Of a DNA stretch of 64,000 nucleotides, positions 9,742 to 22,500 are shown piece after piece. The stretch covers positions 1-64,000 of the forward strand of contig JANQXM010000051.1 in the NCBI GenBank assembly GCA_030729385.1, read 5' to 3'. Made by a program: the position numbers and the translations under genes. The notes beneath the pieces are model-generated. The model did no database searches. It was not told the DNA's origin and worked only from the letters and a program-made list of their open reading frames with translations. The DNA comes from Opitutales bacterium (GTDB taxonomy: Bacteria > Verrucomicrobiota > Verrucomicrobiia > Opitutales > Coraliomargaritaceae). Positions within the stretch are counted from its first letter, which is position 1, and the number at the start of each line of letters is the position of its first letter.

Positions 9742-10593
9742 TTAGTCGAAGACGACTGTTTTGTTGTTATAGACTAGAATGCGGTTGTCGAGATGAAGGC
9801 GTATGGCTTGGGCAAAGACAGATTTTTCGAGATCTTTACCTTTACGAACTAGATCAGGCACCGAGTTGCGGTGATTGATGCGGGTAACGTCTTGGTGGAT
9901 GATTGGGCCTTCGTCAAGGTCTGCTGTGGCGTAGTGTGCGGTCGCGCCAATCAGTTTTACCCCGCGATTGTGCGCCTGGTGGTAAGGCTTGCCGCCAGCA
10001 AAGGCAGGCAGGAAGGAGTGGTGAATGTTAATCACTGGGCAACCTGCACCATTTAGGAAGTCATTTGACAGCACTTGCATGTAGCGGGCCATCACGATCA
10101 GGCTGATGTCCTGTTCGTGCACGATACGAAGTTGCTCGGCTTCTGCCTCTGCTTTGTTCGTTTTTGTGACTGGAACGTGAAAGAAGGGTAGGTTGTAGCG
10201 AGCGGCTTCCTCAGCAAGTGCTTCGTGGTTGGAGATGATGCACGCGAGCTCGCCGGACATTTCACCTGAGCGGAAGCGCAGGATGGTATCGTGGAAGCAA
10301 TGATCGATCTTCGAAACGAAGAGTGCGACCTTCGGTCGGTCGGTGGACTGCGCGACTTTTGCAGTCATTCCGAGTTCTTTAGAAGCGAACTTCTCAAAGC
10401 TAGCGGCTTCCTCGTCGATCTGACCAGAAGGGATCCATTCAATACGTTGAAAGAAAATGCCAGCTTCCGGATCTTCATGTTGGTCGGCGTGGACGATGTT
10501 ACTCCCGCATAGAAAGATCCAACTAGACACGCGCGAAACCAGACCTGGTTGGTCCGGGCCATAGAGTAGTGCGATGATGGAGTTTGCTTTCAT
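9742..10593 (-). CDS. purU: Formyltetrahydrofolate deformylase
   Basis: A 283-residue enzyme that hydrolyses 10-formyltetrahydrofolate to formate and tetrahydrofolate, supplying formate for PurT-type purine synthesis and balancing the one-carbon pool. An N-terminal ACT domain (IIALLYGPDQPGLVSRVSSWI) precedes the formyltransferase fold. The latter carries ARYMQVLS, the catalytic INIHHSFLPAFAGGKPYHQA region and LDEGPIIHQD. An in-frame extension to 10704 exists, but the ATG at 10593 matches the family N-terminus and gives the usual length of about 280, so it is preferred. It lies 31 bp downstream of carB on the same strand and is probably co-transcribed with it. Confidence 0.94.
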   Translation of the reverse strand: MKANSIIALLYGPDQPGLVSRVSSWIFLCGSNIVHADQHEDPEAGIFFQRIEWIPSGQIDEEAASFEKFASKELGMTAKVAQSTDRPKVALFVSKIDHCFHDTILRFRSGEMSGELACIISNHEALAEEAARYNLPFFHVPVTKTNKAEAEAEQLRIVHEQDISLIVMARYMQVLSNDFLNGAGCPVINIHHSFLPAFAGGKPYHQAHNRGVKLIGATAHYATADLDEGPIIHQDVTRINHRNSVPDLVRKGKDLEKSVFAQAIRLHLDNRILVYNNKTVVFD

Positions 10594-10624
10594 TTGGGGC
10601 AGCGACGGAGGCAAATTCGAAATG

Positions 10625-13861
<3,237 letters not shown>

Positions 13862-14036
13862 AAATTGTCGAAAGGGTGGATTTTTTGACCTCCCATGCAA
13901 GCACGAACGCGGACGAAATCGACCACATTTTTAGGTCATTTCGGAACGTGCAAATTTGTCACAAGTCCATAGTTTTTCCTTATATCATCTGATGACTTCC
14001 ATTGTCAGACCCCAAAACGTCCTTTTTATTGAAATC

Positions 14037-15632
14037 ATGAGTCGAAATCAAAAGCCTGTCGTCATCGTCGCCATTGTGCTCGGGGCACTTATCATCTTGC
14101 CATTGATCATCTTAATGATCTCCCGCGCCGGGGGAGATGCACCTCAATTGGGGATCGATGAAGCTTCCTCGAAGGGCAACAGCACAGTTGTGGACTTTGA
14201 CCTGCGTCAATTGGCGGATCATGCCGAAAAGCTCTTATCTAAGGATTTGGTCGATGCGGTGCAAAAAGGGGATATCTCGCTCGATTTCATGGCAGGGTTA
14301 AACAAGGAGGCAAACAAGGCGCGTTCCGCACTGGCCTCAGGCAAATTGGAGCGAGCTGAGCAATACTACCGCAGCGTCGTGCAAACCGCGGAAGCGCAAC
14401 TCGCGGCTCTTGCCCTAGCCGACCAGGCCCGTGCGCTCAACGATTCCACTTATACTGAACTCCAGCGCTTGGAATACTTGCAAAGTGCTTTCATCAACAC
14501 CTACCGCGAAGCCGTAGAAACATACAGCGAAGCGCTTCGCTCGCTCAATGCCGGTCAATATCAGAAAAGTATCTATAGTCTCCTCTCGACCGGAGCCATT
14601 CTCGGGGATTTGGAAGCCAGAGCGATTCAGCAAATTGGTGATATTTTGGAAACTGCCAAGGTCGCCCTAGAGGCGTATGATTTATCCGCAGCAAAAAATG
14701 CCTATCAGGAAGTATTGCGCATTGATTCGGCAAATAAGTCCGCGACTGAGGGACTCGTCATGGTTCAGGCGCTTGAGGGCATTGCCGAAGAAGTGAAGTC
14801 TATCAAAGCCCTTGAAGCGGCAGGGCAATACGAAGCGGCACTCGAGCAACTTGATAAGTTAGCTGCGAACAATCCGAATAATCCTTTTCTCCGTAACCAA
14901 CGAGTCGCGATCGAGGCACGCATATTAGAGCGCGACTATAATGCGCTAGTAGCTCAAGCGACCAAAGCTGAAGCTGAAGGTCGTTTAGCTGATGCGATCA
15001 AGGCGCTCGAAGCGGCGATTGCTCTCAAGCCAACCGCTGAGATGCAGAAACGCCTCGTCGCGCTTCAAGAACAATACAAAGCGGTTCGTCTCGAACAGCT
15101 GTTGGTAACTGGTTACGACGCGCTCAAAGCTGGACGTTACGAAGTAGCCCGTGATCTCTATAAAGAAGCTATCGCACTTGAGCCCAACTCTAAAGAGGCC
15201 CGCACTGGCCTCGAAAAAGCATCGAGCCTCTACCTCGCAAATATTCGCTATACTCAGAATATTGCCAACGTTTCCAAGTATATCAAAGAAGGGCGCTACC
15301 CCTTGGCTGCAAAATTCTTTAATGACGCCATGGCGAGTCGCCCCAGCACGGTGCCACCTTCACAAATCGCCGCAGAGCAAAAGCTGCGGACTGTGATCGA
15401 TGCGCAAAGCCAAGAGGTTTCGGTGACTGTCGAGTCAGATAAACGCACTTATGTCAGTATCATCGGTGTGCAACCGCCGGATCGTTTTAAAGTTACGGAG
15501 CTAAATCTGTTTCCTGATGTCTATATAGTGAAGGGCACACGCAGCGGCTACAAATCAGTCGAAATCGAGTTGAAAGTCGATGCCACGAAACAGAACCAAA
15601 AAATCACCGTCGAATGCACCGAGAAACTCTAG
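14037..15632 (+). CDS. Membrane-anchored TPR protein with C-terminal PEGA-like domain
   Basis: A 531-residue protein. A membrane span follows a short basic N-terminus (VVIVAIVLGALIILPLIILMI, about 9-29), so most of the protein should be extracytoplasmic. Residues of about 45-430 are helical repeats rich in Ala, Leu, Tyr and Glu (KLERAEQYYRSVVQTAEAQ, YDLSAAKNAYQEVLRIDS, GRYEVARDLYKEAIALEPNS), typical of TPRs. The last 75 residues form a beta-rich PEGA-like segment (DVYIVKGTRSGYKSVEIELKV). The ATG at 14037 was preferred over an in-phase one 81 bp upstream because it places the anchor at the N-terminus. It is the first gene of a four-gene run of exported proteins and overlaps the next by 19 bp. 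The function is unknown; a scaffold or surface-assembly role is a guess. Confidence 0.7.
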   Translation: MSRNQKPVVIVAIVLGALIILPLIILMISRAGGDAPQLGIDEASSKGNSTVVDFDLRQLADHAEKLLSKDLVDAVQKGDISLDFMAGLNKEANKARSALASGKLERAEQYYRSVVQTAEAQLAALALADQARALNDSTYTELQRLEYLQSAFINTYREAVETYSEALRSLNAGQYQKSIYSLLSTGAILGDLEARAIQQIGDILETAKVALEAYDLSAAKNAYQEVLRIDSANKSATEGLVMVQALEGIAEEVKSIKALEAAGQYEAALEQLDKLAANNPNNPFLRNQRVAIEARILERDYNALVAQATKAEAEGRLADAIKALEAAIALKPTAEMQKRLVALQEQYKAVRLEQLLVTGYDALKAGRYEVARDLYKEAIALEPNSKEARTGLEKASSLYLANIRYTQNIANVSKYIKEGRYPLAAKFFNDAMASRPSTVPPSQIAAEQKLRTVIDAQSQEVSVTVESDKRTYVSIIGVQPPDRFKVTELNLFPDVYIVKGTRSGYKSVEIELKVDATKQNQKITVECTEKL

Positions 15633-16342
15633 TTTATCCGATCAGCTGCGGCCTGTTATTATTGGCGTCGGCAGTGTTGCTGACGGCGGCGCCGGACCCG
15701 AATATTTTTGACGGACGTGTCCAGTCTTCGGAGAGCACTGAGTCTTCCGAGAGTGCATCTAGTGGCACGGCCGCAGAGATTCCTGCCGAGGCAAGTGGCT
15801 CGGGTGCAGAATCCACCGACGGTTCCAGTGAACGGGACTTTAGTGAAATCGGCGGTGTGGGTGGTGGAGAAACTGTCGCACAATCCGGTTCAAAGGATGA
15901 GACTAGTGGCAGCTCAGGTGCCGAATCTGAAGTAGCTGGTCAAACCCCGAGCGGAGGCGGAGGCGGTGGCAGCGCGAATGGACAAGAGCCACCCGAGGGC
16001 ACCATCCCAGGAGGCAGTGGTAGCGGCGGGGTTGCAGGCGAAATACCAGAAGGTGCTCAACCCGGTGGCTCCGGTTCCGGCAATGGTTCTGAACCGCGGG
16101 ATTTTAATGAATTTGGTTTTGGTGGGGCGAGCTCTGAAGAAACAGTTGAGGTGAACCGCTCTAAAAGTAGTGGCGGTGGCAGCGAGTCGAGTACTGCTTC
16201 TACAGGCACTACGAACTCGGGCAGCACGAGCACCGGCAGTTCGAATAGCCAAGGACAAGACTCTGCTGGTGGTTCGCAATCTGGTAATGTCTCCGGCGGC
16301 GGCAGTGGTGATTATGGCTCCAACCTACCTTCCGGAATTTGA
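15614..16342 (+). CDS. Exported Ser/Gly-rich low-complexity protein with internal repeats
   Basis: A 242-residue protein with a hydrophobic N-terminus (about residues 8-26) that could be a signal peptide. The rest is dominated by Ser, Gly, Glu and Thr. Two kinds of internal repeat are visible: RDFSEIGGVGGGETV against RDFNEFGFGGASSEETV, and PEGTIPGGSGSG against PEGAQPGGSGSG. No known domain is recognised. It overlaps the preceding TPR/PEGA gene by 19 bp and abuts the next gene, so the set is an operon. The composition suggests an extended surface or matrix linker; this is inference. Long Ser/Gly tracts can also be translations of the wrong frame. Here the overlap with its neighbours and the uninterrupted frame favour a real gene. 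Confidence 0.6.
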   Translation: MHRETLVYPISCGLLLLASAVLLTAAPDPNIFDGRVQSSESTESSESASSGTAAEIPAEASGSGAESTDGSSERDFSEIGGVGGGETVAQSGSKDETSGSSGAESEVAGQTPSGGGGGGSANGQEPPEGTIPGGSGSGGVAGEIPEGAQPGGSGSGNGSEPRDFNEFGFGGASSEETVEVNRSKSSGGGSESSTASTGTTNSGSTSTGSSNSQGQDSAGGSQSGNVSGGGSGDYGSNLPSGI

Positions 16343-16345
16343 GTG

Positions 16346-16834
16346 ATGAAAAGTAAATTTAGAATAGTGAACTACGGCTGGCTTCTTTTTTTGGTGGCGC
16401 TTTCTACTGCACATGGCCAGCTCCGCGTGATTGAAGAAGAAGCGATTCCATTCACCCGATTTTTATCGAAAGCAGATTTTGATCAGCGCTACCCCGGCGC
16501 GATTTTGGATGATCCATCAAAGCTCGATACCGGTTGGTATGTGATCTATGAGCACGAGTCGCTCAGTTATTATTTCGGTCCGATCTTGCTCGAGTCGACT
16601 GGGCAAGATTACTACGAACAACTCAAAACCACTGTCGGTGAAGCGGTGGATCAGCGTCCGACGATAGAAGGTTATCGTTTAGAGTTAAGCTTCGAGCCGA
16701 AAGCGTCTTCATCCTCATCGACCGCCACAACAAATCCACCGGCAGAGGAATCCAGTGAGAGTGGTTACAGTACACCACAACCCGCGCCGAAGCCTAGTAT
16801 CTTTGAAGTGATTAAGCGCTGGTTTGGTTTTTGA
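16346..16834 (+). CDS. Exported hypothetical protein
   Basis: A 162-residue protein with a clear signal peptide (WLLFLVALSTAHG, cleavage likely near residue 25). A folded middle of about 100 residues follows (FTRFLSKADFDQRYPGAIL, GWYVIYEHESLSYYFGP). The tail is Ser/Thr/Pro-rich (SSSSSTATTNPPAEE), and the C-terminus is amphipathic (FEVIKRWFGF). No family is recognised. The ATG at 16346 is four bases after the previous stop; a GTG at 16343 directly in front is also possible. It is the third of four co-directional exported proteins and probably shares their task. Confidence 0.6.
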   Translation: MKSKFRIVNYGWLLFLVALSTAHGQLRVIEEEAIPFTRFLSKADFDQRYPGAILDDPSKLDTGWYVIYEHESLSYYFGPILLESTGQDYYEQLKTTVGEAVDQRPTIEGYRLELSFEPKASSSSSTATTNPPAEESSESGYSTPQPAPKPSIFEVIKRWFGF

Positions 16835-16841
16835 ACGTTAA

Positions 16842-17546
16842 ATGGTAATTCGCATCTTAGTTTTGTGTTTCATCGGTCTTAGTTCAGCACTGGCTGGTCC
16901 GATCGCCACCTTACGTCTGGATAAAGGAGTGATGGTGCGCTCTGAGATTTTGTATGCGGATGATGATTTTCTTTATTGCCGAAAGATTACGAACCCGGAT
17001 GAGGAATTTTCAGTGCCAATGGATAGGGTGCCTCAGAGCTTACAACGACGGGTGCAGGATTTACTTAAAAAGGGAGATTTGACAAAGCCTCCATCTGAAA
17101 TTGCGCAGGAGAAGCTCGCTAATGACCAGAGCATCGGTGGTTGGATATTGACGGACTTGAACTCTCCCGAAGATGGGCAGGTGATTAAGTTACTCAGCCT
17201 TGAGGCTGAAGCGAATTATCCAGGTAAACCGAAGATACATTTTCGTTTTTATCGAAAGAAATACGAAGCATTCATCGATTTTGACCACAAGATGACGTTT
17301 ATCCGTAAGTGGACGGTCGCATATCAAGTGGATGATGGACCCTTGATAAAGGAGAGCTGGACGTTGAATAGTGTGGGTAAAGTTTCTTTCTCACCTCGTG
17401 CATTTTATTTAAGGGATCAAATGAAGGGCGGACGGGTGCTGCGCGTCTTTGTTAAAGACTACCATGATCAGGAATTAGAGCTGCAGTTTGATATAAACGG
17501 CTTCGGAGAAGGTATTGAGCAGTTGGAGGCAGGACTTGGACTTTAG
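16842..17546 (+). CDS. Exported hypothetical protein
   Basis: A 234-residue protein with a signal peptide (ILVLCFIGLSSALAG, about 4-18). After cleavage comes a small beta-rich stretch (ATLRLDKGVMVRSEILYADDDFLYCRKI) resembling SHD1/SH3-like modules. A beta-rich C-terminal domain (GKPKIHFRFYRKKYEAFID, ELQFDINGFGEG) follows. No family can be named with confidence. It starts 7 bp after the previous gene and is the last of the four-gene run ended by the terminator at 17569. Confidence 0.6.
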   Translation: MVIRILVLCFIGLSSALAGPIATLRLDKGVMVRSEILYADDDFLYCRKITNPDEEFSVPMDRVPQSLQRRVQDLLKKGDLTKPPSEIAQEKLANDQSIGGWILTDLNSPEDGQVIKLLSLEAEANYPGKPKIHFRFYRKKYEAFIDFDHKMTFIRKWTVAYQVDDGPLIKESWTLNSVGKVSFSPRAFYLRDQMKGGRVLRVFVKDYHDQELELQFDINGFGEGIEQLEAGLGL

Positions 17547-17568
17547 TCCGTAATACTGGTAACCATAA

Positions 17569-17598
17569 AAAAGCCGCATCGGTTAGGATGCGGCTTTT
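17569..17598. terminator. Rho-independent terminator
   Basis: The stem AAAAGCCGCATC pairs with GATGCGGCTTTT around a 6-base loop (17581-17586), with A- and T-runs at the two ends. It lies between the end of the exported-protein operon on the plus strand (17546) and the stop of gltD on the minus strand (17648), so it can serve both. Confidence 0.9.
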
Positions 17599-17618
17599 GA
17601 AAAACTTATGGTATCAGA

Positions 17619-17650
17619 GCTTCTAACTCCCAACTTCTAGCTCCTTTTTA
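17619..17650. repeat. CTTCTAAC-type short repeat at the gltD stop
   Basis: The tract contains the degenerate units CTTCTAACTC, CCAACTTCTAG and CTCCTTTTTA and runs directly into the gltD stop codon (17648-17650). The same arrangement is found at the gltB stop (19551-19589). The same unit family, in the opposite orientation, lies in front of gltD (19141-19177). Confidence 0.6.
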
Positions 17651-19135
17651 CGGAAGCTTGGTGGTTCCCATTAGGAACTTGTCGCACTCGCGGGCGACGG
17701 CACGACCTTCGTTGATCGCCCACACGATGAGGGACTGTCCGCGGCGCATGTCGCCGGCTGCGAAGACACCGTCGACGCTGGTCTTGAACTTGCCGTATTC
17801 GGCTTGCACGTTGGAGCGAGCGTCGAGGTCGAGACCTAGCTCTTCAGCGATGGTGGCTTCTGGTCCTAGGAAGCCCATTGCGAGGAGGACGAGTTCGGCT
17901 TTGAGCACGCGCTCGCTGCCTTCGACTTTCTTCGGGATGAAGCGACCGTTGTCGTTGGTCCATTCGATGTTGTGGATGTGCACTGCCTTGACGTTGCCAT
18001 TGGCATCGCCTGTGAAGCGGCTAGAGCTGACTAGGTATTGACGTGGGTCTTCACCTTGAATCGCTTCGGCCTCTTCTTGACCGTAGTCCATCTTGTAAGT
18101 CTTTGGCCATTCTGGCCATGGGTTGTTTGCCGTGCGCTCTTCTGGCGGTTTCGGCATGATCTCAAGCTGCACGACGCTCTTACATCCGTGGCGGAGGGAA
18201 GTGCCTACACAGTCGGTGCCGGTGTCGCCACCGCCGATGATCACGACGTTCTTGCCTTTAGCGAGTTCGCTGAACTGCTTTGACTTACCGTCCTTGACGT
18301 CCCAAAGCTCCTTGGTGTTGGGCCCGAGGAACTCCATTGCGTAACGGATGTTTTTAAGCTCGCGGCCTTCGATCGGAAGGTCACGTGGCTTAGTGGCACC
18401 ACAGCAAAGCACGACGGAGTCGAAGTCTTCCAAGAGCTGCTTAGAGGAAATGTCGACGCCGATTTCGACGCCGCACTTGAGGATGACGCCTTCGTCTTCC
18501 ATCAACTTGACGCGACGAGTGACGACTTGCTTTTCAAGCTTCATGTTGGGGATACCATACATGAGGAGACCACCTGGGCGGTCTGCACGTTCGAAGAGAG
18601 TGACGAGGTGGCCAGCTTTGTTCAGCTGATCAGCAGCTGCGAGACCTGCAGGTCCGGAACCGACGACGGCTACCTTCTTGCCAGTGCGCTCAGCAGGCGC
18701 TTGTGGCGTGACCCAACCTTCGGCCCATGCCTTGTCGATGATGGAGCATTCAATGTCCTTAATGGTCACGGCTGGCTCGATGAGTCCTAGCACGCAAGAG
18801 CCTTCGCAAGGGGCGGGGCAGACGCGGCCAGTGAACTCTGGAAAGTTGTTGGTCTTCGAGAGGCGCAGGTAAGCATCCTTCCACTTGCCGCGGTAAACGA
18901 GGTCGTTGAACTCCGGGATCAGATTGTTGACGGGGCAACCGCTCGCCATGTTGGCGAGGGTCATGCCTGTGTGGCAGTAAGGTGTGCCGCAATCCATGCA
19001 ACGTGAGCCTTGAGTGCGCACTTTGTCTTCGTCGAAGTGTTCGTGAATTTCGTTCCAGTCCTTGACGCGTTCGAGTGGCGGACGATTTGCAATCGTCTTG
19101 CGCTCGAATTCCATAAATCCAGTTGGTTTGCCCAT
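17648..19135 (-). CDS. gltD: Glutamate synthase (NADPH) small subunit
   Basis: A 495-residue FAD-linked oxidoreductase that takes electrons from NADPH and passes them through iron-sulfur clusters to GltB. The N-terminal region has the cysteine patterns for two 4Fe-4S clusters ([13 protein letters not shown]...[16 protein letters not shown]). An FAD-binding [17 protein letters not shown] segment and an NADPH-binding [15 protein letters not shown] segment follow. [19 protein letters not shown] is near the C-terminus. Length and motifs are normal. It lies downstream of gltB on the same strand, separated by an inserted S23-type gene and repeats rather than by the usual short gap. Confidence 0.96.
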   Translation of the reverse strand: MGKPTGFMEFERKTIANRPPLERVKDWNEIHEHFDEDKVRTQGSRCMDCGTPYCHTGMTLANMASGCPVNNLIPEFNDLVYRGKWKDAYLRLSKTNNFPEFTGRVCPAPCEGSCVLGLIEPAVTIKDIECSIIDKAWAEGWVTPQAPAERTGKKVAVVGSGPAGLAAADQLNKAGHLVTLFERADRPGGLLMYGIPNMKLEKQVVTRRVKLMEDEGVILKCGVEIGVDISSKQLLEDFDSVVLCCGATKPRDLPIEGRELKNIRYAMEFLGPNTKELWDVKDGKSKQFSELAKGKNVVIIGGGDTGTDCVGTSLRHGCKSVVQLEIMPKPPEERTANNPWPEWPKTYKMDYGQEEAEAIQGEDPRQYLVSSSRFTGDANGNVKAVHIHNIEWTNDNGRFIPKKVEGSERVLKAELVLLAMGFLGPEATIAEELGLDLDARSNVQAEYGKFKTSVDGVFAAGDMRRGQSLIVWAINEGRAVARECDKFLMGTTKLP

Positions 19136-19140
19136 AATTT

Positions 19141-19180
19141 AAAAAGAAGTTAGAAGTTAGGAGACAGTAGTTAGAAGCTA
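19141..19180. repeat. CTTCTAAC-type short repeat before gltD
   Basis: Read on the plus strand the tract is units of AGAAGTTAG: GAAGTTAGAAGTTAGGAG, then GTAGTTAGAAGCTAG. It provides the TAG stop of the S23-type gene (19178-19180) and ends just before the gltD leader. It is the inverted counterpart of the tract at 19551-19589, so the small gene between gltB and gltD is bracketed by inverted repeats. Confidence 0.6.
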
Positions 19181-19549
19181 GCATGATGAGGCCAAGACCT
19201 TTTGCGAGTAGCTGTTTAACATACGTCCAATTTCGTCGATTTGTTTGAAGTGTGTTTCTGTTTTTGCGTAACCGAGGTCGGCTGCGAGTCGGAGGTAATA
19301 GCGGCATTCATTTAATGAACCCTGCGCTATGTTAAAGAAGCGTGCTTTATCTGCAGACGAACGTTTCCCATATCCTTCGGCAATATTGGCCGGGATGGAC
19401 ACTGCGGCACGTCGGAACTGAGATGTCAGTCCGAACTTTTCGCAATCTGGGAATTGTTGTGTCATTTGATAAGTGTCTAATACGAATTGATGTGCTTTTT
19501 GCCAAACAAGGAGTTGTTCGAAGCTAGCGGTCGTCGGGTTTGTTTCCAT
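19178..19549 (-). CDS. Four-helix-bundle protein, S23/23S rRNA intervening-sequence type
   Basis: A 123-residue, all-helical protein matching the S23/IVS four-helix-bundle family: FEQLLVWQKAHQFVLDTYQ, FGLTSQFRRAAVSIPANIAEG and SLNECRYYLRLAADLGY are the hallmark segments. Relatives were first noted as ORFs in intervening sequences of 23S rRNA genes and also occur as free-standing genes; Avd of diversity-generating retroelements shares the fold. The molecular function is not established, though nucleic-acid binding is expected from the basic surface. Here it sits between gltB and gltD and is flanked by inverted CTTCTAAC-type repeats, one of which supplies its stop codon. No rRNA is nearby, so it has probably been inserted into the operon as a cassette. 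Confidence 0.9.
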   Translation of the reverse strand: METNPTTASFEQLLVWQKAHQFVLDTYQMTQQFPDCEKFGLTSQFRRAAVSIPANIAEGYGKRSSADKARFFNIAQGSLNECRYYLRLAADLGYAKTETHFKQIDEIGRMLNSYSQKVLASSC

Positions 19550-19550
19550 T

Positions 19551-19589
19551 GCTTCTGACTTCTAGCTTCTAAATCCTAACTCCTTTTTA
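19551..19589. repeat. CTTCTAAC-type short repeat at the gltB stop
   Basis: The units GCTTCTGACTTCTAGCTTC and TAAATCCTAACTCC are followed by TTTTTA, which includes the gltB stop (19587-19589). The end closely matches the tract at the gltD stop (17619-17650), giving both genes the same 3' junction. It is inverted relative to the tract at 19141. Confidence 0.6.
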
Positions 19590-22500
19590 GTGTCCCGCTG
19601 CGACGTTTTCTTCGAATGCGGCTTGAATGGCATCGTCACCGGCGAGGCCGGCGGCTTCTGCGCGTTTGATGGCTTGGAGCACACGCTCGTAGTCCTGTGG
19701 CATGATCTTGAGGATCTTGCCGGCTGTGTCAGGCCAGCCATCGAGGATGGATTGACCGCGAACCGAACCTGTGAGTTCGACGTGTTTCTCGATCTTACCC
19801 TTCACTAGTGCGATCTCTTGATCTTCGCACTCGATGAGTTGGTAGACGTTGACCATGTCAGGATTTAAACTGTTCTGCACGAAATCACCTGCTTCGTCGT
19901 AGACGTAAGCCACACCGCCGGACATGCCAGCGCCAAGGTTACGGCCAGTCTTGCCGAGGTTGATCACCATACCGCCAGTCATGTATTCGAGCGCATGATC
20001 ACCGAGACCTTCGATGACGGCTTCGACGCCGGAGTTGCGAACGCAGAAGCGTTCACCAGCCATACCTGCGATGTAGGCTTCGCCCTTGGTTGCGCCGTAG
20101 AAGCAGACGTTACCAGTGATAATGTTTTCGTGAGCCACGAATGGAGATTCAGGATCGGGACGAACGATGATTTTCGCACCGGAGAGACCCTTGCCTAGGT
20201 AGTCATTGGTATCACCAGTGACGGTGAATGTCATACCCTTCGGGCAGAATGCGCCAAGGCTTTGACCAGCAGAGCCCTTGACATTGATCTTCAAGGTATC
20301 ATCTGGGAGGCCCTTAGCCCCATACTTACGAGAGATTTCAGCTCCAGTGATGGTGCCGACTACACGGTTAGTGTTGATGATCGGCAGGTCAATGACGACA
20401 GGCTTGCCGTCGTTGATGGCAGGCTGTGCCTTCTCGAGGATCTCGGTGACGTCGAGCGAGCGGTCAAGCAAGTGATCCTGATCCTTGGTGCAGTAAGTGC
20501 CGACTTCTGGTCCTACGTTTGGACGGTAGAGGATCTTGCTGTAATCGAGGCCCTTTGCTTTCCAGTGATTGATGCCGGCGCGCATTTCGAGTTTATCGAC
20601 GCGACCAACCATTTCTTCGATCGTGCGGAAGCCAAACTTCGCCATGACTTCGCGCATTTCTTCGGCGATGAAGTTCATGAAGTTGACCACTGCGTCTGCA
20701 CCACCCTTGAACTTCTTGCGGAGTTCGAGGTCTTGAGTGGCGACGCCGACAGGGCAAGTGTTCTTGTGGCAAACACGCATCATCAAGCAACCAAGGGTCA
20801 CGAGTGGTGCCGTGGCGAAACCGAACTCTTCGGCGCCAAGCAAACAAGCGATCACGACGTCGCGACCTGTCTTGAGTTGACCGTCTGTTTCAACCCGAAC
20901 ACGTGAGCGTAGGTCGTTGAGAAGGAGCGTCTGATTGGTTTCGGCAAGACCGAGTTCCCAAGGAGCACCTGCGTGCTGGATGGAGGAGCGCGGCGATGCA
21001 CCTGTGCCACCGTCATAGCCGGAAACGAGGATGCCGTCGGCCTTTGCCTTGGCAACACCGGCAGCAATTGTGCCGACACCGACTTCGGATACCAGCTTCA
21101 CATTCACGCGGGCTTTGACGTTGGAGTTCTTAAGGTCGTGGATCAGTTCCGCCAAATCCTCAATTGAGTAGATGTCGTGGTGAGGTGGAGGAGAGATCAA
21201 GCCAACACCTGGAGTGGTGCCGCGAGTCTTAGCGATTTGTGGCAACACCTTGTGTCCAGGTAGCTCGCCACCTTCGCCAGGCTTTGCGCCTTGCACGATC
21301 TTGATCTGGATTTCGTCAGAATTGACTAGGTAATTACTGGTTACGCCGAAACGTCCGGATGCAACTTGCTTGATGGCTGAGCGGCGGCTATCGCCATTTT
21401 CATCGGGGGTGAAACGATCTGGATCTTCGCCGCCTTCACCAGTGTTGGACTTGCCGCCGAGACGGTTCATTGCAATGGCGAGGGCTTCGTGTGCTTCCTT
21501 GGAAATGGAGCCGTAGGACATCGCACCGGTCTTGAAGCGCTTCACGATGGAACGTGCAGATTCGACTTCTTCCAGCGGGATTGCTTTGGCTCCGTCAAAT
21601 TTGAAATCCATGAGACCACGAAGTGTGAACATCTCCTTTGACTGATCGTTGACGATATTAGAATATTCGGTGAATACCGCACGATCGCCTTGGCTGGTTG
21701 CGAGCTGTAGCTTGTGGATCGTCATCGGGCTGAAGAGGTGGCGTTCGCCGCCTGCACGCCATTGGTAGATGCCACCTGGATCGAGCGCTGCACCTTTTTC
21801 GTCACCGCGAAGACCGAATGCGTTGGAGTGGCGAATCCCTGCTTCCTTCGCGATGGTGTTGAGGCCGATACCTTCGACGCGTGATGCAGTCTTGGTGAAA
21901 TACTTCTCTATGACGTTACGATTGAGACCGATCGCTTCGAAGATCTGTGCACCACGGTAGGATGCGACAGTGGAGATGCCCATTTTCGACATGGTCTTAA
22001 TCACGCCGTTGAGGTTCGCCTTGAGGAAGTTATAACCAGCCTTTTCAGGAGTTAGATCCAGATCTCCACGGTCGACCATGTGACGAACTGACTCAAGAGC
22101 GAGGTATGGGTTGATGACGTTGGCGCCGTAGCCAAGCAGCAGTGCGAAGTGGTGCACTTCGCGAGGCTCACCGGACTCGAGGACGATGGAGACACGTGTG
22201 CGTGTGCCCTTGCTGATCAAGTGGTGGTGGAGACCGGCAACTGCAAGAAGTGCAGGGATAGGTGCCTTCTTTGGTCCGATCTTACGGTCTGTAAGGACGA
22301 GTATATTTACGCCGTCATTCACCGCGGCATCGGCTAATTCAAAGAGTTTGTCGAGTGCTGCCTCGAGGCCTGTTCCTGAGATTGAAGGCTCGGAGATGCT
22401 ATTGTGCCCTTCTGCTAGGCCGCCGACTTGTGCTTCGAAAGTAATTGGAAGTTTGGCGGACTTGAAGCCAGCTAGCTTGATGTTCTTAAGTTGGGCGAGT

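Noticed and set aside
19178-19549. S23-type gene as a sign of a nearby 23S rRNA intervening sequence
   Set aside because: No rRNA sequence is present in the window; the gene is free-standing within gltBD.
20262-20906. Open frame of 214 codons on the plus strand opposite gltB
   Set aside because: It lies wholly within gltB, whose motifs are intact on the other strand.
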